64,000 bases of DNA from GWE2-42-39 sp963662895 (GTDB taxonomy: Bacteria; Bacteroidota; Bacteroidia; Bacteroidales; Prolixibacteraceae): contig OY759981.1 of assembly GCA_963662895.1 (NCBI GenBank), forward strand, positions 1,860,001-1,924,000, given 5' to 3'. Under the pieces are notes generated by a model. That model was not told the origin of the DNA and searched no databases. It worked only from the letters and a program-made list of their open reading frames with translations. The stretch's first letter is position 1. Each line of letters starts with the position of its first letter. Shown one piece after another: positions 53,139-61,498 of the stretch. A program made the translations under genes and the position numbers.

Positions 53139-54323
53139 ATGGGAATTGCCGGAAGACTTCTTTTCAAAACCGACCGCAGGTGCCTTTGCAAGTTTGTGTA
53201 TAACATGTGCATTAAAGGATCGCTTGGGTTTAGCCGTTTTCAGAAACGAATGAAACGGAATGGTAATTATTTCCCGGCTTTTACGTTTATCTCGGTAACC
53301 GATGATTGTAACCTGCATTGCCAGGGATGCTGGGTAACCGGCAAGAAAAAAAACAACCGGTTGGAGCCTGATGAATTAAACCGGATCATCACCGAAACAA
53401 AACAGAAAGGTTCGTATTTTTTCGGGATTCTCGGGGGAGAACCTCTTTTATATAAACCCCTTTTTGATATTTTTAGAAAACACCGGGATTGTTATTTCCA
53501 GTTGTTTACCAACGGGACGCTGATTAGCCGGGATGTAGCTGAGAAACTCCGCTCGTGTGCCAATGTCTCACCGCTCATCAGTTTTGAAGGGGACGAAAAG
53601 GTCGCGGATATTCGCCGGGGTGGGAAAAATGTTTTTACACGTACCATCCAGGCCATTGAAAATTGTACCCGGGCCGGATTGGTAACAGGAGTGGCAATCA
53701 GTGTTTGTAAATCGAACTTTAAAATGGCTGTTTCGGATGAATTCATTCAATCGCTGATTGACAAAGGGATTATTTATCTGTGGTACTATATCTTCAGGCC
53801 GGTAGGTGAAAATGCTTCATTCGAACTGGCATTAAGTAAAAATGAAATTTGTGCTTTGCGGCGGCACACGATTGACGCCCGTGAAAAATATCCCTTGGTA
53901 ATTATCGATACCTATTGGGACGAAAACGGTAAAGGACTTTGTCCGGCTGCTTCCGGGCTGAGCCATCATATAAATGCTTCAGGCTTCGTGGAACCCTGCC
54001 CTGTCATTCAACTGGCAACTGACCATATTGCCGGCAAACCAATGTCAGAAATCTATCGCGGTTCTGTTTATTTAAATGATTTCAGGAAAGCGGTCAACAA
54101 AAAAACACAGGGCTGCGTTATTATGGAGGACCCCTCATGGCTGGCTGATTTTGCAGACAAACACGGGGCCGTGGATACTTCAGGAAGGGATAATGAGTTT
54201 GGACGCCTCCGGGCTGCACCGGAAGTTGTCAGTCATGGTTCGTGTAATAATATCCCGGAAAAGAACAAATGGTATAAATTTGCAAAAAAACGGGCTTTCT
54301 TTGGCCTTGGAGCATACGGATAA
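53139..54323 (+). CDS. Radical SAM enzyme with C-terminal extra Cys region (SPASM-like)
   Basis: This 394-aa protein has the radical SAM cluster motif C57-x3-C61-x2-C64 (CNLHCQGCWV), the GGEP motif (FGILGGEPLLY) and LFTNGTLISR. A later region carries extra Cys residues (GLCPAASGLSHH, EPCPV, KTQGCVIM), as in SPASM-type proteins that hold an auxiliary cluster. Such enzymes use a 5'-deoxyadenosyl radical. In hopanoid pathways HpnH of this superfamily modifies the terpenoid. Here a role on the product of the downstream cyclase is an inference from position. The next gene starts 1 nt after its stop. Confidence 0.82.
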   Translation: MGIAGRLLFKTDRRCLCKFVYNMCIKGSLGFSRFQKRMKRNGNYFPAFTFISVTDDCNLHCQGCWVTGKKKNNRLEPDELNRIITETKQKGSYFFGILGGEPLLYKPLFDIFRKHRDCYFQLFTNGTLISRDVAEKLRSCANVSPLISFEGDEKVADIRRGGKNVFTRTIQAIENCTRAGLVTGVAISVCKSNFKMAVSDEFIQSLIDKGIIYLWYYIFRPVGENASFELALSKNEICALRRHTIDAREKYPLVIIDTYWDENGKGLCPAASGLSHHINASGFVEPCPVIQLATDHIAGKPMSEIYRGSVYLNDFRKAVNKKTQGCVIMEDPSWLADFADKHGAVDTSGRDNEFGRLRAAPEVVSHGSCNNIPEKNKWYKFAKKRAFFGLGAYG

Positions 54324-54324
54324 A

Positions 54325-55911
54325 ATGACAATAACAAAAACAATATTAAGAGTTCCGGCAGATATTCATGCCCGCAGAAAGATGATTGATGCGGCAGGAG
54401 CGCTCATTCAGAAAAAGAAAATCGTCCCTCCCGTCGATTTTTCACTGATTGAAAAGCTGGCAGGAGAACTTATTCTGCAAGTAGGGCTGGATCATGAATA
54501 TCTTGCTTTTGGGCTGGTTGTATGTGGAAATGAGGTATGGCGAAAAGTAGTGGCAGCCACGCCTTTTAACCGGAGGTTGCTGTTGTTGCCGCAATGCCTG
54601 AAAAACAATCAGCACTGTAATGCCACTTTCGATGAACTGGGCCTTATTTGTGCCGGGTGCCGTAACTGCCAGATCGACGGGATATTGACGGTAGCCGAAG
54701 AACTGGGTTATGCAACCCTGGTAGCCGAAGGGACAACGGTGGCAATTGGCCTGGTGGAAGAAGGTTCCATCGACGCGGTGATCGGCGTCAGTTGTATGTC
54801 GGTACTTGAAAAATCGTTTGTCCCGGTATCCCGGGCAGCAGTACCGGTTATCGGAATCCCGCTTTTATACGACGGATGCGAGAGTACAGAAGTGGATGAG
54901 CATTGGCTGCTACAGGAAATCCGTTCGTATGAAGATAATTATTCGCTCAGGCCACTTTCTGTTTTTCTACTGAAAGACAAAGTACAATCGTTTTTTTCAG
55001 AGGAAAACCTCAACAAATATTTTAACGGCGGGCTAAATAGGACCCGGGAAATGGCCATATCGTCAATGTTAAAAGGCGGACGGCGGATACGTCCGCTCCT
55101 GACGGCAATGGCTTATTCTGCCTATGCCGGGAATTACGATGAAAAAATTTTGTCGGCTATAGCTGTAATCATTGAAAGTTTTCATAAAGCTTCGCTGATA
55201 CACGATGACATAGAAGATCAGGATGATTACCGTTACGAAAAGGAAACCCTGCATAAGACACACGGGATACCGCTTGCCATCAATACCGGCGATTACCTGA
55301 TCGGGAAAGGATATGAGTTACTGGCTGCTTTACCGGTTAGCCCGGCAATCGTACAGCAGGCGCTTAAAATGGTTGCCTTAGCTCATGTCTCCCTGTCAGT
55401 GGGGCAGGGCGATGATTTGCTGAACAGGCAGAATCGTGAAATTATCCCGGTTGATAAACTACTCGAAGTTTTCAGGAGGAAAACCGGGTCGGCTGTTAAA
55501 GTGGCTGTTTTGCTGGGCGCTGTTTTAGGCGGGGCAGAAGAAAATGAACAAGAAATATTAGTTGATTTTGCTGATCAGTTTGGGATTGCTTATCAGATAC
55601 AGGACGATCTGAATGAGTATAAAAATCGTACTGATGAAACCTCATCCGGAGATTTTCCGATGATCGTTTCCTTACTGAAAGAACAAGTGAAAATTGCAGG
55701 GAACGGCATTTCGCCGGAACATCTTCAGGATAAAAAATATTTGTTGCAGCTGATTGAAGAGAAGCAGGTTGTGCCACTTGCCGAAAAATATCTTACTGAT
55801 TATGTGCAAAAGATTTATCAGACCCTTGACAAACTCGGGAATATGCGTCTGAAACTGGGGCTGTATGGGTTAACCGGTAAAATTTTCGGGATCGAAAAGA
55901 AAAAGCAATGA
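54325..55911 (+). CDS. DUF116-polyprenyl diphosphate synthase fusion protein
   Basis: I chose the ATG at 54325 (528 aa), 1 nt after the radical SAM gene, instead of a longer frame starting inside it at 54076. Residues about 25-205 are a DUF116-type domain with a C109-x2-C112-x2-C115 motif (CAGCRNC) and GVSCMSVLEKSF. Residues about 215-520 are a trans-prenyl diphosphate synthase with first Asp-rich motif D294-D295-x2-D298 (LIHDDIEDQDD) and second motif at D427-D428 (YQIQDDLNEYKN). Small residues before the first motif suggest a product of C20 or longer. The fusion is unusual and ties a metal-cluster-like domain to precursor supply for the cyclases. It overlaps the next gene by 4 bp. Confidence 0.85.
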   Translation: MTITKTILRVPADIHARRKMIDAAGALIQKKKIVPPVDFSLIEKLAGELILQVGLDHEYLAFGLVVCGNEVWRKVVAATPFNRRLLLLPQCLKNNQHCNATFDELGLICAGCRNCQIDGILTVAEELGYATLVAEGTTVAIGLVEEGSIDAVIGVSCMSVLEKSFVPVSRAAVPVIGIPLLYDGCESTEVDEHWLLQEIRSYEDNYSLRPLSVFLLKDKVQSFFSEENLNKYFNGGLNRTREMAISSMLKGGRRIRPLLTAMAYSAYAGNYDEKILSAIAVIIESFHKASLIHDDIEDQDDYRYEKETLHKTHGIPLAINTGDYLIGKGYELLAALPVSPAIVQQALKMVALAHVSLSVGQGDDLLNRQNREIIPVDKLLEVFRRKTGSAVKVAVLLGAVLGGAEENEQEILVDFADQFGIAYQIQDDLNEYKNRTDETSSGDFPMIVSLLKEQVKIAGNGISPEHLQDKKYLLQLIEEKQVVPLAEKYLTDYVQKIYQTLDKLGNMRLKLGLYGLTGKIFGIEKKKQ

Positions 55912-56741
55912 GACCCCGTCCGGCCTTTTATGAACAACTATCCTGCTTTGTCGCGAAAGGGACAGGCTTACTCGACAGCCAAAGTATTGGTGAGATAAAA
56001 CAATTTGTTACCTCGTTGCAAAATACCGATGGCGGTTTCTCCGACCGTGCCGGTTATTCCGATTTGTATTATTCGTTGTTTGCCCATTTTATCCTGAAAA
56101 GTTTCCGGTTCACCGGTCATCGGAAATCGTTGAAGTGTTTTATTTCAGAAAAAGGAAAAATGCGGAACAAGCATCTGGTCGACCTTTGCTGCCTGTCGAT
56201 CCTGTATAAAGAGTTATCCCGTAGCCGTTTATCCGGATGGAAATATTTATTTGCAGCCCTGAAACAGGTAAAGAATAATTTATCCTCTGGAACACAGGAG
56301 TATCGTTATTTTTTATTGCTCATAACGCTCGACGCGTATGGTTTCAATAATTTGTTCACGCGCTGGTTTGCCCGCCGTTTTTACCCGGATGGCAAAATAC
56401 CGGACGGGCTGCCCTGCCCGGCATTAAGCGCCCTGATCGTATTCAAAAAACAATTGGGTTACGGGGTTGCCTCCGATTGCAACATGCTGGCTTCCTTTTT
56501 CGACGGGCAGTCGGGGTTCCGGGTTTCCGCCAGTGCCGGAACTGCTGATCTTCTTTCTACTTCAGTAGCCTTGTTTGCCTTGAAAACAAGCAACTTCGAT
56601 ATTACACTACTGGCGCCTGCCTGTTTGCGTTTTGTAGAAGGGAATTTTAGAGAGGGGGCATTTTTACCGGGAGACGGGGATGAGCACCGCGATTTGGAAT
56701 ACACGTTCTACGGGCTTTTGGCATTGGGCGCTTTAGCATGA
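55908..56741 (+). CDS. Alpha/alpha-toroid prenyltransferase-like protein, no DxDD seen
   Basis: This 277-aa protein has two to three repeats of the squalene-cyclase/prenyltransferase type: VTSLQNTDGGFSDRAGYSDL near residue 30 and FFDGQSGFRVSASAGTADLL near 205, with helix pairs between. It is far shorter than a full cyclase and I find no DxDD motif. It may be a half-toroid partner, scaffold or accessory domain of the cyclase encoded 76 nt downstream. Its start overlaps the prenyl synthase stop (ATGA), so the two are translationally coupled. Confidence 0.72.
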   Translation: MRPRPAFYEQLSCFVAKGTGLLDSQSIGEIKQFVTSLQNTDGGFSDRAGYSDLYYSLFAHFILKSFRFTGHRKSLKCFISEKGKMRNKHLVDLCCLSILYKELSRSRLSGWKYLFAALKQVKNNLSSGTQEYRYFLLLITLDAYGFNNLFTRWFARRFYPDGKIPDGLPCPALSALIVFKKQLGYGVASDCNMLASFFDGQSGFRVSASAGTADLLSTSVALFALKTSNFDITLLAPACLRFVEGNFREGAFLPGDGDEHRDLEYTFYGLLALGALA

Positions 56742-56816
56742 GCCGAAAAGGGAATTTATCCCGGAATGTATAACTTAGGGCAAAATAAACTGACAGATAT
56801 TATTTAAACCGATCTG

Positions 56817-58619
56817 ATGAATAAAGCTCAGTTACAGTCACGGTTCGATGAACTCACCTCAATTTTGCTTGACTGGCAGAACGAAGAAGGTTATTGGGAA
56901 GGAGAACTTTCATCGAGTGCATTAGGCGTTTCGGTGGCCTGTGCAGCATTGTTTTTTTACGACCGGGAAGCGAACCGCCCATTTATTGAAAAAGGGATGC
57001 AATGGCTTACCCTGCATGTGAATGATGACGGTGGTTTTGGGGATACAGAAGATAGTCCTTCGAACATCAGCACCAGCCTGCTTTGTTATGCCGCCATAAC
57101 TTTATGCTCCGGGATTTTTCCTGAAAACGGACGGTTGCTGAAGAGGCTCGGTGAATATCTCGAAAGCAAAGGCATTGATATGCATTCAGAAAAAGTGGCA
57201 CAAGTTATCCTGAAACACTACGGGAAAGACTTCACGTTTTCTGTTCCCATTCTTTCGATGTGTGCTTTTTGCGGGATTCCGTCGGACAGGAATTTTGAGA
57301 ACATTCCCCGGTTGCCTTTCGAATTGTCGCTTTTGCCACATTCATTTTACCGGATGCTGAACCTGAACGTGGTTAGTTATGCCATCCCGGCGCTGATTGC
57401 GGTTGGAATAGCTGTTTTCAGGCATAAAAAGAAAAAGAGTTTTTTGATGGGACGGATTCGCCGGGCGAGTATTCCCAAAGCAATGACTTTGCTTGAGAAG
57501 ATGATGCCTGTCAGCGGAGGTTTTTTGGAGGCCATTCCTCTCACTGCTTTTGTCTCGTTGTGTTTGATTGAATCCGGATTTCGCGATTCAATGGTGGTAA
57601 AAAAAGGGGTGTGCTTTTTGCAACGTATGCAGCGCCCCGATGGCGGCTGGCCCATTGATGTAAACCTGTCGGTTTGGGTAAGCAGCCTGGCTCTAAAAGC
57701 CCTGCGAAATAATTTGTCCTCTGTATTGAATAAAAATCAGCAAAAAACATTAGCAGATCATTTTATTTCGGTACAAAATAAAAAAGTGCATTCATTCAAC
57801 GGGACTTTGGCTGGCGGTTGGGGATGGACTACCTTTTCCGGCTCAGTGCCCGACGGCGATGATACCCCCGGCGCTATCCTGACGTTAATCAGCCTTTCGG
57901 AAATGACAGGTAACCTTCATGTTGCAGAAATAAAACAAGCCTGCGGCTGGCTGCAGAAACTTCAGAACCGTGATGGCGGCTTCCCTACTTTTACACGTGG
58001 CTGGGGCAAATTGCCTTTCGACCAAAGTTGCAGCGATTTAACCGGTCATGCAGTACTGGCAGTCGGTAAAGCGCTTGATTTTCTCAACGGGTATATCACG
58101 GAAAAGAAAAACAGGACTTACCAAAAACTTGTGAAGGATGCTTTAAAGTATCTGCGGGCTCAGCAAAAAGAAAACGGCGCATGGTTGCCCCTTTGGTTTG
58201 GCAACCAGCATGTGACCGGCCATATCAACCCGGTTTACGGGACAGCCCGGGTGGTTGCCTATTTGCATGATGTGACGGATTGTAAATGGATTCCCGGGAA
58301 ATTGAGAAATGAAATATCTGAGATAATTGAAAAAGGGAAGAATTATTTGTTTGCTGTTCAAAACGAAGACGGAAGCTGGGGAGGAGATAAGGACATTCCG
58401 GGAACCATTGAAGAAACTGCGTTGGCGCTTTCAGCAATAATTTATACGCGGGAAAGTCATCGGATTAAAAAGGGGTTTCAGTGGCTCGATTATGAATACA
58501 AAACAAAGGGTTTAAAGGCAAGTCCGATTGGTCTGTACTTCGCATCGTTATGGTACCATGAAAAAATGTACCCCCTGGTTAGCTACCTGGAAGCTGTATC
58601 CCGTGAGCTGGAAGTTTAA
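56817..58619 (+). CDS. Squalene-hopene-cyclase-like class II terpene cyclase
   Basis: This 600-aa protein has a double alpha/alpha-barrel architecture. QW-type repeats occur along the chain: LDWQNEEGYWEGE near residue 20, VCFLQRMQRPDGGWP near 270, WLQKLQNRDGGFPTF near 385, YLRAQQKENGAWLPLWFG near 450 and LFAVQNEDGSWGG near 515. The class II catalytic motif DxDD is present as D346-G-D348-D349 (VPDGDDTPGA), so proton-initiated cyclisation is expected. The C-terminal GLYFASLWYHEKMYPL resembles cyclases rather than protein prenyltransferases. The substrate (squalene or a linear prenyl) is not determined. It closes the cluster. Confidence 0.88.
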   Translation: MNKAQLQSRFDELTSILLDWQNEEGYWEGELSSSALGVSVACAALFFYDREANRPFIEKGMQWLTLHVNDDGGFGDTEDSPSNISTSLLCYAAITLCSGIFPENGRLLKRLGEYLESKGIDMHSEKVAQVILKHYGKDFTFSVPILSMCAFCGIPSDRNFENIPRLPFELSLLPHSFYRMLNLNVVSYAIPALIAVGIAVFRHKKKKSFLMGRIRRASIPKAMTLLEKMMPVSGGFLEAIPLTAFVSLCLIESGFRDSMVVKKGVCFLQRMQRPDGGWPIDVNLSVWVSSLALKALRNNLSSVLNKNQQKTLADHFISVQNKKVHSFNGTLAGGWGWTTFSGSVPDGDDTPGAILTLISLSEMTGNLHVAEIKQACGWLQKLQNRDGGFPTFTRGWGKLPFDQSCSDLTGHAVLAVGKALDFLNGYITEKKNRTYQKLVKDALKYLRAQQKENGAWLPLWFGNQHVTGHINPVYGTARVVAYLHDVTDCKWIPGKLRNEISEIIEKGKNYLFAVQNEDGSWGGDKDIPGTIEETALALSAIIYTRESHRIKKGFQWLDYEYKTKGLKASPIGLYFASLWYHEKMYPLVSYLEAVSRELEV

Positions 58620-58693
58620 TTCAAAATAAGAGGATAATCTATGGCTCCCTACAGAGACTGGACACTTGAGCTTCTTCCTGCATCCAGGGTGAC

Positions 58694-58798
58694 TTACTAA
58701 CGTTAGTAAGTCATTATTACTAGTATTAGTAAGTCATCATTACTAGTGTTAGTAAGTCGTTCTTACCAGTATTAGTAAGGCGCTGTTACTAATACTGG
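58694..58798. repeat. Five tandem palindromic units at exact 23-bp period
   Basis: Palindromes of the form TTACTAGTATTAGTAA lie at 58694, 58717, 58740, 58763 and (degenerate) 58786. They are separated by a 7-nt spacer close to GTCATTA. Each unit is a self-complementary 16-mer. They sit between two convergent genes, the cyclase (ends 58619) and the PLP-enzyme gene (ends 58844). Confidence 0.8.
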
Positions 58799-58843
58799 CG
58801 GCACTTTAACCGTAACCAATGGACCTCCGGATAGATACTGCTG

Positions 58844-59932
58844 TTACTCCATGGTGATTAACTCACCTTCAGTTGTAAGGTATTCTCTTATCAGGTTTGC
58901 AGTGAGGCATGAGTGTACAGGGATGACCTCAATCAGTTCGCCTACCCTGTAATATGAAAAATCTTTACGGGGTACTTTAATAATGCCGTGTTCCTGGGAT
59001 AAGGAAGTGATATAGTTTTTTTCATCCAGAAAAATTTTCTTTCCTTCCTGCCGCACAACGATCCTGCCATACAAAGGTTTTCCGTCAATATTGATGATTC
59101 GTTCTTTCGACAGATGGATAGCCCCTCCGTAAATTACCACTTCATTGCGTGAAGGATGCCTGGCAACCACGGGACATGCAAGTCTGACTGCAATATCATC
59201 GAAACGGCAAACTCCCAGGTTAAACTGCATCAGGTCGTAAAAGATGAAGTTTCCCGGACGGATTTCATCAACTCCTTTGAAGTTGTCACAAACAGTGCAT
59301 GATGGAGTGTCGCCCAGCGAAATTTTCAGGCCGGGCCATTCTTTTTTGTACTGGTTCTTCAAAGCCCTCATTTTCAGCAAGGCATCGAAGTGATGATTAA
59401 AAATTTCATGCCTGGATTGAGCATGGTAGGTTTGACCGTTATGAGAAAGGAATCCTTTGAATTCTAATAGTGACGATTCTTTGAGCCTGGAGAGAAGAAC
59501 ATCTATTTGACTGGTTTTACTTGCGGAAATACCGGTCCGGTTATAGCCGGTATCAACCTTGATGAAAATGCCGACCGGGAACCGGATGAATTTATCGAGA
59601 GATAAAAGAGCCTCTTTATTTTCAATCAGCAGGTTTAATTTTATTTTTCCGGCAAGAATATTTATATCATCAATTTCAAGTATATTGACAGGGAATGCGA
59701 TGGTAATGTCTGTCCACCCGTGAGATGCAAAAAAACTGGCCATCTGTACCGATGAAACCGTGATTTTTTGTACTCCGTACTGTCTGAACCATTCCCCAAT
59801 CTCGGCTGACTGGTGAGTTTTAAAATGAGGCCTGAAATCCAGACTGAGCGTTTCGGCCTTTTTTGCCATTCGTTCAATGTTGCGCAGGCACTTTTCTTTG
59901 TCAAGTATAAGGGTTGGTCGTATTATATTCAT
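58844..59932 (-). CDS. D-threonine aldolase / D-serine dehydratase-like PLP enzyme
   Basis: This 362-aa fold-type III PLP enzyme resembles the alanine-racemase-N/DSD1 family. The PLP Lys lies in RPHFKTHQSAEIGEWF (about residue 38), with barrel segments VGIFIKVDTGYNRTGI and GDTPSCTV. The C-terminal metal-ligand motif HSCLTA in VIPVHSCLTANLIREY matches the Zn-binding His and Cys of DSD-type dehydratases and the metal site of D-threonine aldolases. It would act on D-hydroxy amino acids. Whether it is aldolase or dehydratase cannot be told. It is convergent with the terpenoid cluster and probably independent. Confidence 0.87.
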   Translation of the reverse strand: MNIIRPTLILDKEKCLRNIERMAKKAETLSLDFRPHFKTHQSAEIGEWFRQYGVQKITVSSVQMASFFASHGWTDITIAFPVNILEIDDINILAGKIKLNLLIENKEALLSLDKFIRFPVGIFIKVDTGYNRTGISASKTSQIDVLLSRLKESSLLEFKGFLSHNGQTYHAQSRHEIFNHHFDALLKMRALKNQYKKEWPGLKISLGDTPSCTVCDNFKGVDEIRPGNFIFYDLMQFNLGVCRFDDIAVRLACPVVARHPSRNEVVIYGGAIHLSKERIINIDGKPLYGRIVVRQEGKKIFLDEKNYITSLSQEHGIIKVPRKDFSYYRVGELIEVIPVHSCLTANLIREYLTTEGELITME

Positions 59933-59940
59933 TTTTGGGC

Positions 59941-59972
59941 AGTATTTGTTGCCATTAAAAGTAACAAATACT
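59941..59972. promoter_or_regulatory. Perfect 10-bp inverted repeat upstream of the PLP-enzyme gene
   Basis: AGTATTTGTT (59941-59950) and AACAAATACT (59963-59972) flank a 12-nt spacer and begin 8 nt upstream of the ATG at 59932. Position and symmetry suggest an operator or a leader hairpin. Confidence 0.5.
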
Positions 59973-60000
59973 TTCGACTATTGAAATTGTCCTCCTGAAA

Positions 60001-60033
60001 AATAAAAAAGGAACATTAAAGTTCCTTCTTTTT
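60001..60033 (-). terminator. Intrinsic terminator of purA
   Basis: On the minus strand AAGGAAC and GTTCCTT form a stem with a 6-nt loop (60008-60027), followed by a T-rich run. The plus strand also has T residues after the stem, so it may act in both directions. Confidence 0.75.
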
Positions 60034-61308
60034 TTATTTCTTAAGAATAATGGTTTGTGCCCTGTTTGGTCCCACTGAAGCGATAGTGATCGGAATATCT
60101 ACTTCGTCTTTAATAAAGTTCAGGTAGTTATTAAATTCTTTCGGAAATTTGTTCTGATGAGTCATTTTTGTAAGATCTGTTTCCCATCCCGGAAGTTCCA
60201 CGTAAACGGGTCTTACATTTTCTTTCAGTTCGTACGGGAATTGTTCAACTACTTCCCCGTCAATTTCGTAGCCCACACAAACTTTAATAATGTCAAACGA
60301 GTCCAGCACATCTGCTTTCATCATGATCAGTTCGGTAACCCCGTTCAGCATAATTGAATATTTAAGGGCCACCAGGTCGAGCCATCCGCAACGTCTTGGC
60401 CTGCCTGTAGTTGAGCCGTATTCGTTACCTGCATCGCGTAGCTTTTGTCCGGTTTCATCAAGCAGTTCTGTAGGGAAAGGCCCCATGCCCACACGCGTAC
60501 AATAAGCTTTGAAAATGCCATACACATCCCCAATTTTCCGGGGTGCAATACCCAGACCGGTACATGCTCCTGCACAAATAGTGTTCGATGACGTTACAAA
60601 TGGATAAGAGCCAAAATCAATGTCAAGTAAGGTTCCCTGTGCCCCTTCTGCCAATACCGATTTCCCGTTTTTCAGATGGTCGTTGATGAAATGTTCGCTG
60701 TCGACGATGTTGTATTTTTTAAGTGTTTCAACAGCTTCCATCCAATCGGCTTCGCATGATTCAAGCATTTCCTGATGATCGAAATGGTAATAGTTCTCAA
60801 GCAAATCTTTATGGGCATTCACGCGGATGTTGTATTTTTCCTTAAAGTTATTGAGCAGGTCGCCAACCCGGAGCCCCTCTCTGCCAATTTTATCACGGTA
60901 GGTGGGCCCTATTCCTTTCAGTGTCGAACCAATTTTTGTATCACCTTTTGCCGATTCGGACGCTGCGTCCAGAATTTTGTGAGTGGGCAAAATCAGGTGG
61001 GCTTTTTTCGAAATAAAAAGGTTCTTACTCAAATCGATCCCCAGTTTACTGATCGATTCAATTTCCTTTTTGAATGTAACAGGGTCCAGTACCACTCCGT
61101 TACCAATGAGGTTAATTTTGTTTTCATGAAAAATACCGGACGGAATAGTGTGCAATACTTGTTTGATATTGTTAACCTCCAGGGTATGACCGGCATTTGG
61201 TCCTCCCTGAAACCGGGCGATTACATCGTATTTGGGAGTCAATACATCAACTACCTTACCTTTACCTTCGTCTCCCCATTGGAGCCCTAGCAATACATCT
61301 ACTTTCAT
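60034..61308 (-). CDS. purA: Adenylosuccinate synthetase
   Basis: This 424-aa enzyme joins IMP and aspartate using GTP, the first committed step to AMP. It has the N-terminal GLQWGDEGKGKVVDVLTPKY (P-loop-type and catalytic Asp), the IMP-binding GPNAGHTL with catalytic His, GTTLKGIGPTYRDK-type segment as GSTLKGIGPTYRDK, and STTGRPRRCGWLD. Length and motifs are complete. It follows fur on the same strand and ends at a strong hairpin terminator. Confidence 0.98.
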   Translation of the reverse strand: MKVDVLLGLQWGDEGKGKVVDVLTPKYDVIARFQGGPNAGHTLEVNNIKQVLHTIPSGIFHENKINLIGNGVVLDPVTFKKEIESISKLGIDLSKNLFISKKAHLILPTHKILDAASESAKGDTKIGSTLKGIGPTYRDKIGREGLRVGDLLNNFKEKYNIRVNAHKDLLENYYHFDHQEMLESCEADWMEAVETLKKYNIVDSEHFINDHLKNGKSVLAEGAQGTLLDIDFGSYPFVTSSNTICAGACTGLGIAPRKIGDVYGIFKAYCTRVGMGPFPTELLDETGQKLRDAGNEYGSTTGRPRRCGWLDLVALKYSIMLNGVTELIMMKADVLDSFDIIKVCVGYEIDGEVVEQFPYELKENVRPVYVELPGWETDLTKMTHQNKFPKEFNNYLNFIKDEVDIPITIASVGPNRAQTIILKK

Positions 61309-61439
61309 CAGTATTCTTTAAATTACAGATTTATAAACATATTAAACCGCAGAAATTATGCCTTGCCAAAGGCAAACTCCTACGGTGCTAAATCATTTTA
61401 TTTAGCGTTTAAAAGTACAATTTATTTCTGCAAAACGAC

Positions 61440-61471
61440 AAAAAAAAATCCTCTTTATAAGAAAAGAGGAT
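61440..61471 (-). terminator. Intrinsic terminator of fur
   Basis: On the minus strand ATCCTCTT pairs with AAGAGGAT (61448-61455 with 61464-61471) and is followed by nine T residues. It separates fur from purA transcription. Confidence 0.85.
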
Positions 61472-61498
61472 GCTTATTTATAATAGGTTAAAAGTCTC

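Noticed and set aside
54076..54324. Upstream extension of the prenyl synthase frame inside the radical SAM gene
   Set aside because: It overlaps the coding region of a well-supported protein in another frame. The ATG at 54325 immediately follows that stop and starts the conserved domain.
58694..58798. Possible CRISPR array in the 23-bp-period repeat
   Set aside because: The repeat unit is itself a palindrome with 7-nt near-constant spacers, there are no unique spacers of 25-40 nt, and no cas genes are present.
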